DNA from: Anisodus tanguticus
Lineage: Eukaryota; Streptophyta; Magnoliopsida; Solanales; Solanaceae
NCBI GenBank assembly: GCA_034509755.1
Contig: CM067544.1
Location: forward strand, 10,581,501 to 10,645,500
Direction of reading: 5' to 3'
Length of the DNA: 64,000 bases
The number at the start of each line of letters is the position of its first letter. Within the stretch, counting starts at the first letter, position 1. A program made the translations under genes and the position numbers. The notes beneath the pieces were generated by a model. That model did not search any database. It was given only the letters and a program-made list of their open reading frames with translations, and was not told where the DNA came from. This document shows, in pieces, positions 1 through 10,645 of this stretch.

Positions 1-400
1 AAAAACAAATTGATTTGAAAAAATGACGTTTTTTCTAAAAATTGGTTGCGCCAAACCGAGCGCAGAGTTATGACCATTTAAAGTTGCACCAATTTATAAT
101 TACTTTCTCTCCCTACATTTTATGTCAATGCTTCCGCGATATGTTAATTAAGTTCATGTCGCATTCGACTTCCATAAAAGCTTCATAGATTGACTTCAAT
201 GATTATGATTCAAGAGATAGCAATAGCCTAAAATAAAAAATAAGATTAATTATATATTTGCTTCCGGTTTTTCGGTTCGGTTCATCCCCAATACGAAAGA
301 ACCGAACCGAGTCATTTAACACATGTAAAAAAACCGAACCGCCGGCTCGTTTCTTTTTTTTTTTTTTTTTTTGGTTCTAACGGTTTTATGACCACCCCTA
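1..400. mobile_element. hAT-like nonautonomous element, right part only (cut by window edge)
   Basis: The right end reads TAGGGGTGGTC on the minus strand, a typical plant hAT-like terminus, followed outside by GTTATACT as the possible target duplication. The subterminal part is rich in CGGTTCGG-type repeats and holds a T-run at 354-372. Positions 1 to about 290 are a reverse-complement copy of about 45775-46135, with roughly 70 bases missing relative to that copy. No coding capacity is visible. The other terminus lies outside the window, so the TSD cannot be confirmed. Confidence 0.5.
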
Positions 401-510
401 GTTATACTCTCTATTCATTCACATGGATTTACCCTCCAAATTGAAGTCTTGCTAACAAAGAAAACTAGGCAAGGAAGTGTTTTGAAGTAGCAAAGAACTA
501 AAGATCATAC

Positions 511-1469
511 CTTTCAGGACATCAGAGTACACATTAGGACACTCGGCCATATATTTCATTATAATGGTTATTGCAGCATTAACCGTGCTATAACCACCTT
601 GCAATAAGCCAACTATGTAGCTAGCAATATCCGATTCGTTCCAGAACTGTTCGTCCTCATTTGTGGCCTGGAGCATTTGAGATAAAATGTCATTTGGTGC
701 TACAATTTTATTTTTTAACAGCTCTCTCTTCCTTTGATTGATAATTTCCTGAACCTCCTTACGCATTTCCTTGGAAGCTAGGACAGCTTGGTTGAAAGTG
801 GTTCCTGGTAAATTTATAGGCATAGAGAGCAGACCAGTGGAAATATCCTCAATATACTTGGACAATCTTTGAACCTTCTCAGTGTCATCAATGCTTAGGA
901 ATAATTTGCAGGCCAACCAGAATATGTACTTCCTAACAGCAGGTAAAACCTTAATTTGTGGACAGTTCCAGTCCGTCTGAAGATGGCATCTCAAAATTGC
1001 ATCTGCTACGCCTACAAATCTTAGAAGAGACTCTGATCTGAGAGGGGCTGATAGTAACTTGCGCGTGCTTGCGAAGTCTTCGTGATTAGCTTTCTGATGG
1101 GTCTTAGGAAAGATTCTGTCAACAGAACTTGGCCACCAGATTCGGACTAGCTTATTCTCGTTCGAAAAAAGAAACTTATTGCCCTCTGCACCAGACAAGA
1201 ACACCATTGGATGCCCAATCAACACAGTGCTGAAAATCTTGGAAGAGTATTTTCTCCTCCTTTGTGTTAAAATTTGACTAGGCTGCCGTTTTTGACATTG
1301 GTGAGATAATCCAAGGTTTCCCCCACAAAAGGCCAACCAGAACTTCCTGGAGGAAGATCATTACCAGCACCTCGTCTTAAAGGTGGCTGCTTTCTGTTGT
1401 TAATGAAATAGTATAAAAGACAAGACAAGAGAAGACTGTTAGCAAAAAGGAAAACTATAAAAATTCCAT
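511..1469 (-). pseudogene. CYP716-like cytochrome P450 pseudogene, 5' part
   Basis: Plants use CYP716 enzymes mainly to oxidise triterpene scaffolds such as beta-amyrin at the ER. On the minus strand the sequence shows a hydrophobic N-terminal anchor, a proline-rich hinge (LPPGSSGWPFVGET), and blocks characteristic of the family (GNKFLFSNENKLV, WWPSSV). It continues through the I-helix to a plausible splice donor at 509-510. At least two reading-frame breaks are seen: one just after the initial ATG (1467-1469) and one near 1275, where the hinge frame stops and the downstream frame takes over. The I-helix oxygen-activation motif, normally GGHDT in this family, reads GGYST, so the acidic residue is lost. 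The exon with the haem-binding Cys would lie left of the window, and a hAT-like repeat starts within 110 bp. I read it as a pseudogene. The subfamily is from memory of family motifs. Confidence 0.75.
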
Positions 1470-2207
1470 TGAATAAAAACTTTGGGTAGTCAGAAGTTTA
1501 TCAAAGGATGTATTCTAAGCTAACAAATGGAAGAAGGAATAGATTAAAAATGCTTAACCATAGAGAAATGTAAAGATGACAACCAGATTCCAGGTTGGAG
1601 CAAGGCCTTCTTGAAGTTTATATAATTATATATTCTCTCATATACCTAGATTAGTTTAATCTAACTGTTAGCATGTGAAATATGAAGAGTTGACTCTTTT
1701 TTATCCCTCAGTAATTAGGCCACATTACAAGTGCGATGACAATACTTTATTGGTCCAAATATTAAGAAAACCTTGCTTGTTCCGATCATTCAGCCTTTCT
1801 TTTCTTAAAGAATGATGTAAGTCACCAAGGAATATACGCAGAAGAGCTTCAAGCTTTATCATATATGATCACTTGTCTGGTTATACCATAAAACCATTGC
1901 AAACGCACAATTTTCTTTACTTTGGGTTGTATGTAGAAAACATGCTAACTAAAACAAGCCAATAAACAACAAAAAGAGAACTTCAACTAGTTCCTGCAAT
2001 TTCAAAAGATTTATATAAACTGAGAATAAGATGTTTGAAGGAATATGGATTTTGACCAAGGAAATATTTGGAAATGACTAAATAAACAAATTATATCTTC
2101 AATGCAAACTTGATCTACAGAATCATATCTAGGATCACTAATTTGAAAACATGAAAAAGCCACAACTCTGAATGCTAATTTGACACTAACAGTAGTGCCA
2201 GACATCA
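1470..2207. other. Intergenic, no gene seen
   Basis: AT-rich sequence between the P450 pseudogene start and the stop of the MYB gene. The part next to 2208 should hold the MYB 3' UTR. The short open frame at 2011-2208 has no recognisable content and I do not call it. Confidence 0.5.
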
Positions 2208-3311
2208 CTAATGCTTATCTTTGGATACAATATTTCCAACCCCACCAACATGACTATGAAATCCAGTTTTTTCAATAAGTTTAGCCAACTTGAGTTGCTT
2301 ACTACTCCAAGCTTCCATTAACTTTATTTCTTTAGCCTCAGCATCTCTCTGCAATGCACTGAGTTGATCTCTATATTCCCTCTCCGCCCTTCCAATAAAA
2401 GCCATTTCCTCTTCATGTAAGCACTTCTTCTTTGCTTCTATTTCCTCCATTTTCTCCCTTCTTTTCCTAGCCTTCTCAGACTCCAATTGCTGCTCCAGCC
2501 GGTTTAGCCTCCAAGTTGCCTCTTTTTTGTGTTGCACCCAGTTCTGTCTTCCTTCTTCAAGCTCTTTACAGTACTGAATCAAAGTACCCACTTGCGCTAC
2601 CGGATAGAACCGGCTCAAATCTCGGTGAACCGGTTCATGCACATGTAAACCCGGTTCAGAAGGTGCAAGGGTGAGACTAACAGATGGGGATGATGAAGCA
2701 GTAGCTCCTGAGTTCATCCACGGAGGAATAGTAGTGGAACTCCCCGGTTCAGCCGGGTTTAAAGAAAGAACCGGTGGCGGTTCAAGATTTGACATGATAT
2801 TAATAGATGGCAAAGGCAAAGACATAGGAGGTTGAAAAGCAAACATCTTTGGTTGCACGTACTTCTCAGCAAAAGTCTCTAATATATGATCATACTTACC
2901 GGAAACACCTCCCTCCGGTGACCCACCACCGGAGACGGCGGATATCGCCGGTGATTCAACGTATTCTTGACATTTCTGTGATTTCTTAAGTTGTTTTTCT
3001 TTGAACACTTCCCACCACTTACCTAATCTTTTAGCAGTACGGCCAGGTACTTCATTAGCAATTTTCTTCCACTTGTTACCGTACTTAGCTTGAAGGGATA
3101 TAACAAGATTTTGTTCATCTGGGGTTAAAGATCCTTTCTTTATTCCAGGCTTCAAGTAATTTTTCCATCGTTCAAGACAAGATTTTGGGTCCCTGTCAAG
3201 TGTTTTACCCATACGTTTAGATATGAGGTTCCATTCTTTAGGTCCATATTGTTTTACATAAGCTCGTAGTAGTGTGTCTTCTTCTGGCCTCCACCTCTGA
3301 CGCTCCTTCAT
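2208..3311 (-). CDS. AS1: AS1/PHANTASTICA-type MYB transcription factor
   Basis: This nuclear R2R3-type MYB represses KNOX class I genes with LOB protein AS2 and sets leaf polarity. The 367-residue protein is close to the family length of about 360. The two SANT repeats occupy about residues 3-53 (W7, W27, W49) and 56-105 (W81, W99, W100), with the family signature LDRDPKSCLERWKNYLKP between them. A proline/serine-rich middle follows (about 130-250), then a strongly charged coiled coil (about 260-355) that in the family mediates dimerisation and AS2 contact. I start at ATG 3309-3311 (MKERQRW), the conserved N-terminus, not at the in-frame ATG 48 bases upstream, which adds an unrelated leader. 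The CDS is intronless, as known for AS1. No frame damage is seen. It is known as PHAN in Solanaceae and Antirrhinum. Confidence 0.95.
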   Translation of the reverse strand: MKERQRWRPEEDTLLRAYVKQYGPKEWNLISKRMGKTLDRDPKSCLERWKNYLKPGIKKGSLTPDEQNLVISLQAKYGNKWKKIANEVPGRTAKRLGKWWEVFKEKQLKKSQKCQEYVESPAISAVSGGGSPEGGVSGKYDHILETFAEKYVQPKMFAFQPPMSLPLPSINIMSNLEPPPVLSLNPAEPGSSTTIPPWMNSGATASSSPSVSLTLAPSEPGLHVHEPVHRDLSRFYPVAQVGTLIQYCKELEEGRQNWVQHKKEATWRLNRLEQQLESEKARKRREKMEEIEAKKKCLHEEEMAFIGRAEREYRDQLSALQRDAEAKEIKLMEAWSSKQLKLAKLIEKTGFHSHVGGVGNIVSKDKH

Positions 3312-3868
3312 CTCCAAGCCATAATATGCTACTACTTGTACAGTGTTCCACAAAACCAAATGGCTATTTCATGGTTTTCTCTCTTGTAACACACATTAGT
3401 GTACTAAAAATTCTGGTTGTACTATATAAAGATGGAAAGAAAGGAGAAGGGGTTGCCTTATCTTGAAGAAAGAGTCGGCTAGCAAGTATAGGTGCTGTTT
3501 TGGCTATTCACTGCAATTTTACAGTGCTATATTGAGATTGAGGTTAGGTTAGGGTAGACTAGTAGAGTGTATATCTAGGGTATGAAAAGGAGAGTGGGAT
3601 TAAAATTGAACTGTTATGGGCAGTAAATTGAAGCCTAATTTGGGGAGACTGGACAGAGGGTAAAAATTAAAACAGTGAGAGTAAAGGAAAAAGAGAAAGT
3701 GGCCTGGCATGGCAGACAAAAGTATCAGAATTGTGGTGGACATGACAGCTCAGGAATGCCTGCTTTTTGTACAGTGTATAATCGAAAGTAAAGGATACTC
3801 TATTATCGTCTCGTAATTTTCTGCAAATTTCGCTTATTTCTCACAATCTTACCTACTTAGACATGATA
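3312..3868. promoter_or_regulatory. 5' flank of the AS1-like gene
   Basis: This stretch lies upstream of the MYB gene and ends at the target duplication of the first copia element. A TATA-like TTTATATAG on the minus strand occurs near 3421-3430, about 110 bases before the ATG. Family members often carry a 5' UTR intron, so this TATA assignment is weak. The retrotransposon lies about 560 bp from the start codon, so the element edge may be part of the distal promoter. Confidence 0.35.
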
Positions 3869-3873
3869 ATAGT

Positions 3874-4803
3874 TGTTGATGTTGGATGGATATTGTGACA
3901 ACATCTGTAAATGCTTAGGATAATATCTTATGAAAATAAGAATGTTGCCTTCGATGTTTTGACAATATTTCTGACAATATCTATGTAACGATTTTGTCTA
4001 TTCTTCCGGTCAAAACAAGTTGTGTTACTGTGAGTAAAAAATGACCTATAATGATATTGTGTTTAAAACGTGGTAAAAAGAAACAGTCAAAGCTTGGAGA
4101 TTAAACAGCGTGAAGACCAATTCTAGAATGTTGAGCTTTTTAAGGAGCAAGAACAGGGTCCAAGCTGAAGCTTTCTTTTATTCAACCTCCGCAACCAATC
4201 AGTGAGGATTTCAAGGGAAGTTCCACACTATAAATAGAGGGAGCTTCAGAGTATCGACATCCAGAATTGAACGAGAAGAATTACCAAGAGAGCTCTCGAA
4301 TATTCACCTTAGAAAGTGGATCAACACGCTTATCCTAAAGTAGTATAACAACATCTAGTCCCACATTACCATTGCTGCCCAAATTCTAGATCAAGCTTCT
4401 ATTTCAAGCAATTGTAATGAAGATGTTGTATTTATCATTTTTAGATCTTTTAACTTTAGGCTGAAGTCATCTGTGACTTCACTTTTGTTTGTAATTTCTT
4501 TTTCGCATTTATTGTTCAATCTTGTAAAAAGAAATTCATTTGTAATTGTATATATAATTTATATAATTCTTTGGTCATTGACCATCAAGGGATATATTAA
4601 TGTATACCATTGAAAATATAAACCTTGTGTCTCTTTACTTTTCCGCTGCATTTACTCTATAAAGGTTTATAACTATTTTATCACAATGTTGCCTCAGATG
4701 TTGACACAACATTGAAGGCAACATCCAAAACTGTTTTAATTGTTCTAGTTGTTACGGTTTTATTCTTACATATTCTTGTTTATCCGTAGTTCCGGACCCA
4801 ACA
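3874..4803 (+). repeat. 5' LTR of element 1
   Basis: Starts TGTTGATGTTGG, ends GGACCCAACA, and matches 13031-13967 along its length. A TATA-like CTATAAATAGAGG lies near 4230, a plausible U3 promoter. Several copies of the recurrent palindrome are decayed here by C-to-T or G-to-A changes but remain intact in the 3' LTR. Confidence 0.93.
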
Positions 4804-4805
4804 AG

Positions 4806-4819
4806 TGGTATCAAAGCCC
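4806..4819 (+). other. Primer binding site of element 1 (initiator Met-tRNA type)
   Basis: TGGTATCAAAGCCC starts two bases after the 5' LTR. The consensus Met-tRNA primer site is TGGTATCAGAGCC, so there is one clear mismatch. Confidence 0.85.
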
Positions 4820-4860
4820 ACACTTGATACAATAAGTGTTTGATTTTGAATATTACGGCT

Positions 4861-6441
4861 ATGGACTCAGCTATACAAAACGTTGGTAGACTTTCAATTC
4901 TTGACGGAACTAACTATGCCTATTCAAAAATTCAACTACGTTCGCAAATCAAATCTATTGATGTTCGAGCTTGGAGATCAGTTTTCGAAGGCTATATGAT
5001 TTCCAAGTACCCACCAGACGAGGATGGTGATGTACTTACCAAACCCGAATCTGAATGGACCGCGGAAGAGATCAACAGTGCGAGCTTCAATGAAAATGCC
5101 CTAAATGCGATATTTGGACGGATAGATCTCTATATGTTTAAACTCATCCAGAATTGTACTATGGCCAAGGATGCTTGGGAGACCTTACAAACTCATTGTG
5201 AAGGTACCTCGAGTGTACGACGTACAAAGCTTCGCATGATTTTGAGCCAATACGAACGCTTAAGGATGGAAGAATCTGAAGACATAAAATCCTATTTTGA
5301 AAAGTTGATTGACATTGCTAATCAGTGTCAAGTGCTTGGTTCTCCTTTAACCAACATACAACTTGTGGATAAAGCTCTCAGATCTCTTCCTAGAAGATTT
5401 AATATTAAGATTTGTGCTATTGAAGAGGCCCATAATTTTGCTACTATGGATCTACATGCCTTGATGAGCATCTTTCAAACATATGAGATGAACATGAAGA
5501 GCCAAAGAGATATGTATAAAGACAAGACTTTGGAACTCTAAGGACAAACCTCGGAAACTGAATTGGAAAACGAGGAAGAAAACTTAGAGGAACTGGGAAA
5601 TGGTGCAATTGTTGCCTTACTTACTCGTCGATTCAATTCTATGGTGAGAAAAATCAACAATGATCGCAATAAAGCCAAATACAAACATCATCAAAACCCA
5701 CTCTTCAATAAACACCAGAATAGGTCACCTTCTGAGCAAAGAAATCACAATCCACTAAGGAAATCTAACTCCTACAGTACCAATTTCAATCCCAAACAAC
5801 TCGAGGGAGTGCAGTGTCATGCATGCTCGGATTGGGGACACTACGCTAATAAGTGTGCAAACACCCTTAGAAAAATTGGTAAGGTTATGTGGGTAACTCT
5901 CAGTGATGATGAAAATGAAGAAGAGGAAGGAGATCAAGAAGAAGAACCACAGTCAATGCTGGAAGCCATGTTCGAACACTCATTGTCCGACGATGAAGAT
6001 GTTGTTGACAATGTTGCGACAACATCAGGAACAACATCAGACTCAACATCTGGAATGTCTTCAACATCAGAGAGGTATGTATACTTTGACTATTCTGATG
6101 TAAATTATTTTAGTGGATTTTCATATGAGGTTGTAAATTTGGATCTAGTTGACTCCAAAGATGACGTGATAAATGAATTACAAAATCTTTGTAAAGCCTT
6201 AATCACTGAATCTGAGCAACTAGACTCAAAAGCAAAATTATTGGCTCTTGAGAATAGCAATATGAAAGGCACAATCAATCGAGTAGAGGTGGCACTTACC
6301 AAGAAGGACCTAGAACTTGGTAAGATTCGTGCACGATTGAACGTAGCTGAGACCACCTTTCAAAGGCTCAATATGGGAACCTCCAAACTGGATGAAATAT
6401 TGAACTTCAATAAACCTACAAGGGCTGGGCTTGGGTACTAA
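4861..6441 (+). pseudogene. gag of element 1, interrupted
   Basis: The frame starting at ATG 4861 encodes a copia gag of the UBN2 type, with the motif YAYSKIQLRS near the N-terminus and the W-TL-HCEGTS block near residue 110. A nonsense TAA at 5539-5541 splits it, and the same frame continues to 6441. The second part holds a zinc knuckle at 5815-5856 (C-x2-C-x4-H-x4-C), an acidic stretch, and a predicted coiled coil near the end. The segment 5998-6050 packs five copies of the ATGTTG/CAACAT half-site, read as a Ser/Thr-rich linker. In a live element the product would form the particle shell and bind RNA. Confidence 0.85.
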
Positions 6442-6659
6442 TCTCCTAGCAAAACAAATACTTCCAGAATCCATAGTATAACAACATCTTATGCCCTATT
6501 GCTACAAACTTCAAAACTCTGCACTCGAATATTGCCTAAAATGTCGTCAGCAATGTTGCCCAACATCACTGACAACATTCAAAGCAACCACCCTGAAAGC
6601 AGAAGGAAGAAAAGGGAATGGGTACCTAAACCGAATCGAAATATAATGTGTGCATAACT

Positions 6660-9600
6660 GCTTTGCGTACTAACATTACAGGTTCTTGGTACTTCGATAA
6701 TGGCTGCTCACTTTATATGACAGGTACCAAAAGTCTATTGAAGGAGTATGGAGCATTCAATGGAGGATACGTGACCTTTGGAGGAGGAAGTAAGCGTAAG
6801 ATAATTGGTAAATGAACTCTTAATGTTCCGGATGTACCAGCCTTGAAAAATGTTCTTCATGTAGAAGGTTTGGTTTCTAATCTTCTTAGAATAAGCCAAC
6901 TATGTGATGATGATCTCGAGGTGAAATTCAACAAGCTTGGATGTAAGGTTACAGATTCTGCAGGAAAATGTGTCATGTCAGGAACCCGAACTGGAGATAA
7001 TTGCTATCTAGTCGGTAGACAAGAGTTTTGCAACTCCGCAAAGGTAGGTGACTTGACACTTTGGCATCAAAAGTTGGGACATGTCAACTACAAAGACCTT
7101 GGAGAAGGTGATCTCATTTGAAGTCGTCGAGGCATTCCCAGACTAGATCCAAAAGATAAAACACTGTGCGAAGATTGTTTGAAAGAAAAGCAGACCCGAG
7201 TCTCTCATAATGTTGTCCAACATAACATACAACATTCAGGTACGTCTCATTGTTTCCAATTATTGCATATGGATCTTATGGGTCCAATCGAGGTAGATAG
7301 CCTAGGAGAGATGAGATATTCTTATGTGATAGTAGATGATTTTTCCAGATTCACTTGGATCTATTTTTAAAGGTAAAATCACAAACCTTTGAGATGTTTA
7401 GAATACTTTACTCTAGGATTAAGAATCTGTTTTGTTCTTCGATTTTCAGAATTAGATCTGATCATGGAAAGGAGTTTGAAAATCAAACCTTTGCAAAAAT
7501 TTGTGAAAAGAAAGGCATATTCCATGATTTTTTGGCACCAAAAACACCACAACAAAATGGGGTTGCCGAGAGAAAGAATAGAATTTTACAAGAAATGGCT
7601 AGAGTTATGTTAAGTTCTAAGCAATTGTCAAAGAGGTTTTGGGCAAAAGCTTTGAACACGGCATGTCACATAACTAATAGAATCTATTTAAGGCTAGGGA
7701 CCAAGATGACACCCTATGAACTATTAAATGGAAAGAAACCTACATTGCGGTACTTTCATGTCTTTGGGTGTGTGTGCTATATTCTTAATGACATGGATCA
7801 ACTGGCTAAATTTGACTCTAAGAGTGACAAGGGAATATTCGTTGGCTACTCTCAGAATAACCATGCTTACCGAATATACAACCTTCGGACAAAGACCATA
7901 CAAGAGTCAGTCAATGTTATTTTTTATGACCTGCTGGATATATCTGGTAGATCTTCAGAAAACAACATTGTGGTTGCAGTTGAAGAGGAGCAACCCACTG
8001 AAGAAACAAATGTTGTCCCAGATGTTGTCCCAGCATCAGAAGAAACATCTAAACCTCAAAGAGAGAACACAGGGGACGAAGTCGAGGAGGAGTCTGCTAC
8101 TGAACTGAATGATCAAGTGAGAAGAGACCCTCCATCGATGATTAGAAGGAACCATCCACCCGACCAGGTGATAGGGGGAGTTTTTGATAAGAGGCGTACA
8201 AGATGGAACGAGCCAGTGAATTATCGAGAAATGGTAAGGTATGTGTGCATGTCCAACATATATCAACAAGTAAGTCTTTCTTGTCTTATATCTACTTTGG
8301 AACCTAAAAATATTGGAGAAGCATTAAAAGATAATTTTTGGATTCAAGCCATGCAAGAGGAGCTTGAACAATTTGCCCAAAATGAGGTTTGGGACTTGAT
8401 ACCATGACCCGACAACACAAATGTTATTGGGACCAAGTGGATATTCAAAAACAAATCAGATGAGTTAGGGAAGATTGTTAGGAACAAAGCTCGACTTGTT
8501 GCTCAAGGATATACACAAGTAGAAGGTATCGACTATGACGAGACCTTCGCTCATGTGGCTAGACTTGAGTCAATAAGATTGCTTCTTGCTATTGCTTGCT
8601 ATCTAAATATTACCTTGCACCAAATGGACGTTAAAGGTGCCTTCCTCAATGGATACTTGGACAAAGAAGTATATGTTGAACAACCAAAGGGATTTGAGGA
8701 TCCTCACCATCCACATCATGTGTACAAGCTCAAGAAAGCCTTGTATGGACTAAAACAAGCACCGCATACATGGTATGGTCGTCTAACTAACTTCCTTGTT
8801 GAGTTTGATTTTACCCGTGGAGAAGCTGACAGAACATTATTCATTAAAAGACACGGTGTAGATGTAATAATAGCTCAAATCTATGTTGTTGATATTGTTT
8901 TGGTTCGACTACAGAATCATTCTTGAAGTCGTTTGTCGAAGCAATGTCGATAATATTTGAGATGAGCATGATTGGAGAACTAACATTTTTCTTTGGCTTG
9001 CAAATTAAACAGAATGAAGATGGGATCTTTGTATCTCAAAGCAAGTACGCCAAGAATCTTGTTAGGAGATTTGGTCTGGAAAATGCTAAACACATGAAGA
9101 CTCCAATGGGCTCTACACAACAGGTATGTAAAGACGATGTTCCACAAAATGTTGACCCAACATTGTACCGATCTATGATAGGTAGCCTTTTATACCTTAC
9201 GGCCAGTCGCCTCGATATCATGTTTAGCATATGTGTTTGCACCAGGTTTCAAGCCAGTCCCAATGTATCTCATCTTAATGCTGTGAAATGTATCATTCGA
9301 TATGTTGCCGGTACAAGTGACTTGGGAATTTGGTACTCCAAAGACACTAATCCTAATCTAATAGGATATAGTGACTCGGATTGGGCCGGTGATGTAGACG
9401 ATAGGAAAAGCACTAGTGGTGGGTGTTTCTATCTTGGTAATAATCTAGTCTCATGGTATAGTCGTAAACAAAATTGTGTATCACTATCGACTGCCGAATC
9501 TGAATATATGGCAGCCAGAAGTTGTTGTGCTCAACTGATTTGGTTACGACATATGCTAGATGACTATGACATATCTAATAACTCCATGATTTTGTACTGT

Positions 9601-9824
9601 GATAATCTGAGTGCTATTAATATTTCCAAAAATTCTGTTTCAAAGATTCACGTACAAAGCACATAGACATAAGACATCATTTTTTAAGAGACTCGTGGAA
9701 AAACAAACTAGTTCAAATCGAACATGTTGATACTCTTTTTCAACTGGCTGACATTTTTACCAAACCTTTAGATTATGAGAGATTTTCTAGCTTGAAAAAA
9801 TCTCTTGGTCTCTGTTTTCTTTGA
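6660..9824 (+). pseudogene. pol of element 1 (protease, integrase, RT, RNase H), degenerate
   Basis: Protease: the active site at 6696-6704 reads D-N-G in place of D-S/T-G. Integrase: an H-H-C-C zinc region near 7060-7180 and a DDE core with D in MDLMG, D in RSDHG and E in GVAERKN; a frameshift separates the first D from the rest near 7360. RT: QMDVKGAFLNG and LYGLKQAP are present, but the catalytic YVDD box at 8882-8893 reads Y-V-V-D. RNase H: SDSDWAGD and STAESEY are intact, then a frameshift near 9655 comes before ADIFTKPL. Other stops occur at about 6813, 7119 and 8405. No active enzyme can come from this copy. Confidence 0.88.
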
Positions 9825-10645
9825 AAATAAGATAGGCTAGGTAGATGTTGTCCGAAATATTGTCATAACATTCTGGGTAACATTTAATGTTGAGTCAATA
9901 TACATGATAAGTGTTGTAGTGATGTTGCACTGTTTTTCAAAAGATTCAAGCATGACTCTAAAAGGACAGGATATGAATGCGATACCGTTCTCTGCGATGA
10001 TATATATATAAAATAATTATGTATATCATAAAAAAGGAGTATCATAAGAAGGCGAAGTCTCTACTAAAAGATTTGGATGTATACAAAAAGAACAAAGCTC
10101 TAAGATTGGTATCGTTCCTATTCTATAGGAGTACCACGTGCTTCAAAAATGTTGAAAATTCCTCAATATTTTTTTTAATCTGTATGTGTTCAACTAAGTT
10201 GATTAAGGACAATGGTAAAATGTTACATTAGTCCAGCGATCAGTCTCATAGGGAACATATACGGAAATATCATCTGCCAAATCAGAAAATCCTTGGAGTC
10301 TTATAATGTTTGTTTAACTTGGAAATGTTGCCAACATTATTAACAACATCGTGTTCCAGTACATTGATCAATCTGATTTATCTTATTTTATTCTTGTTTT
10401 TGGTATTTAACACGTCTCTGTCTTTAACGGAAAATCCAAAAATTCTAGAGGATCGTTTTTTTTTAAAATTTTAAATGATGTTATGTGTTGTGTAAATACT
10501 TTGTTTTAGGTGTGTAAAGAGTTTTTATTCTTCTATACAATCTAAATTTAAGAAAAAGAGTTTGAGTGTAAGTATATTTTGCCATAATGAAAACTCCATT
10601 TTTGTCTTGGAATTGTCACATCACCGGTTTACAATCCATCAAATC
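9825..10645 (+). other. Non-coding spacer of element 1 between pol and the 3' ORF
   Basis: AT-rich, with no supported gene. It holds the best single copy of the recurrent palindrome, AATGTTG-C-CAACATT at 10324-10338, and a looser run of half-sites at 9844-9885. Confidence 0.6.

Noticed and set aside
2011..2208. Small open frame downstream of the AS1-like gene
   Set aside because: No recognisable content; it sits where the MYB 3' UTR should be.
8882..8893. Y-V-V-D in place of YVDD in the RT of element 1, as a new RT variant
   Set aside because: The copy has many stops and frameshifts, so a single missense change is ordinary decay.
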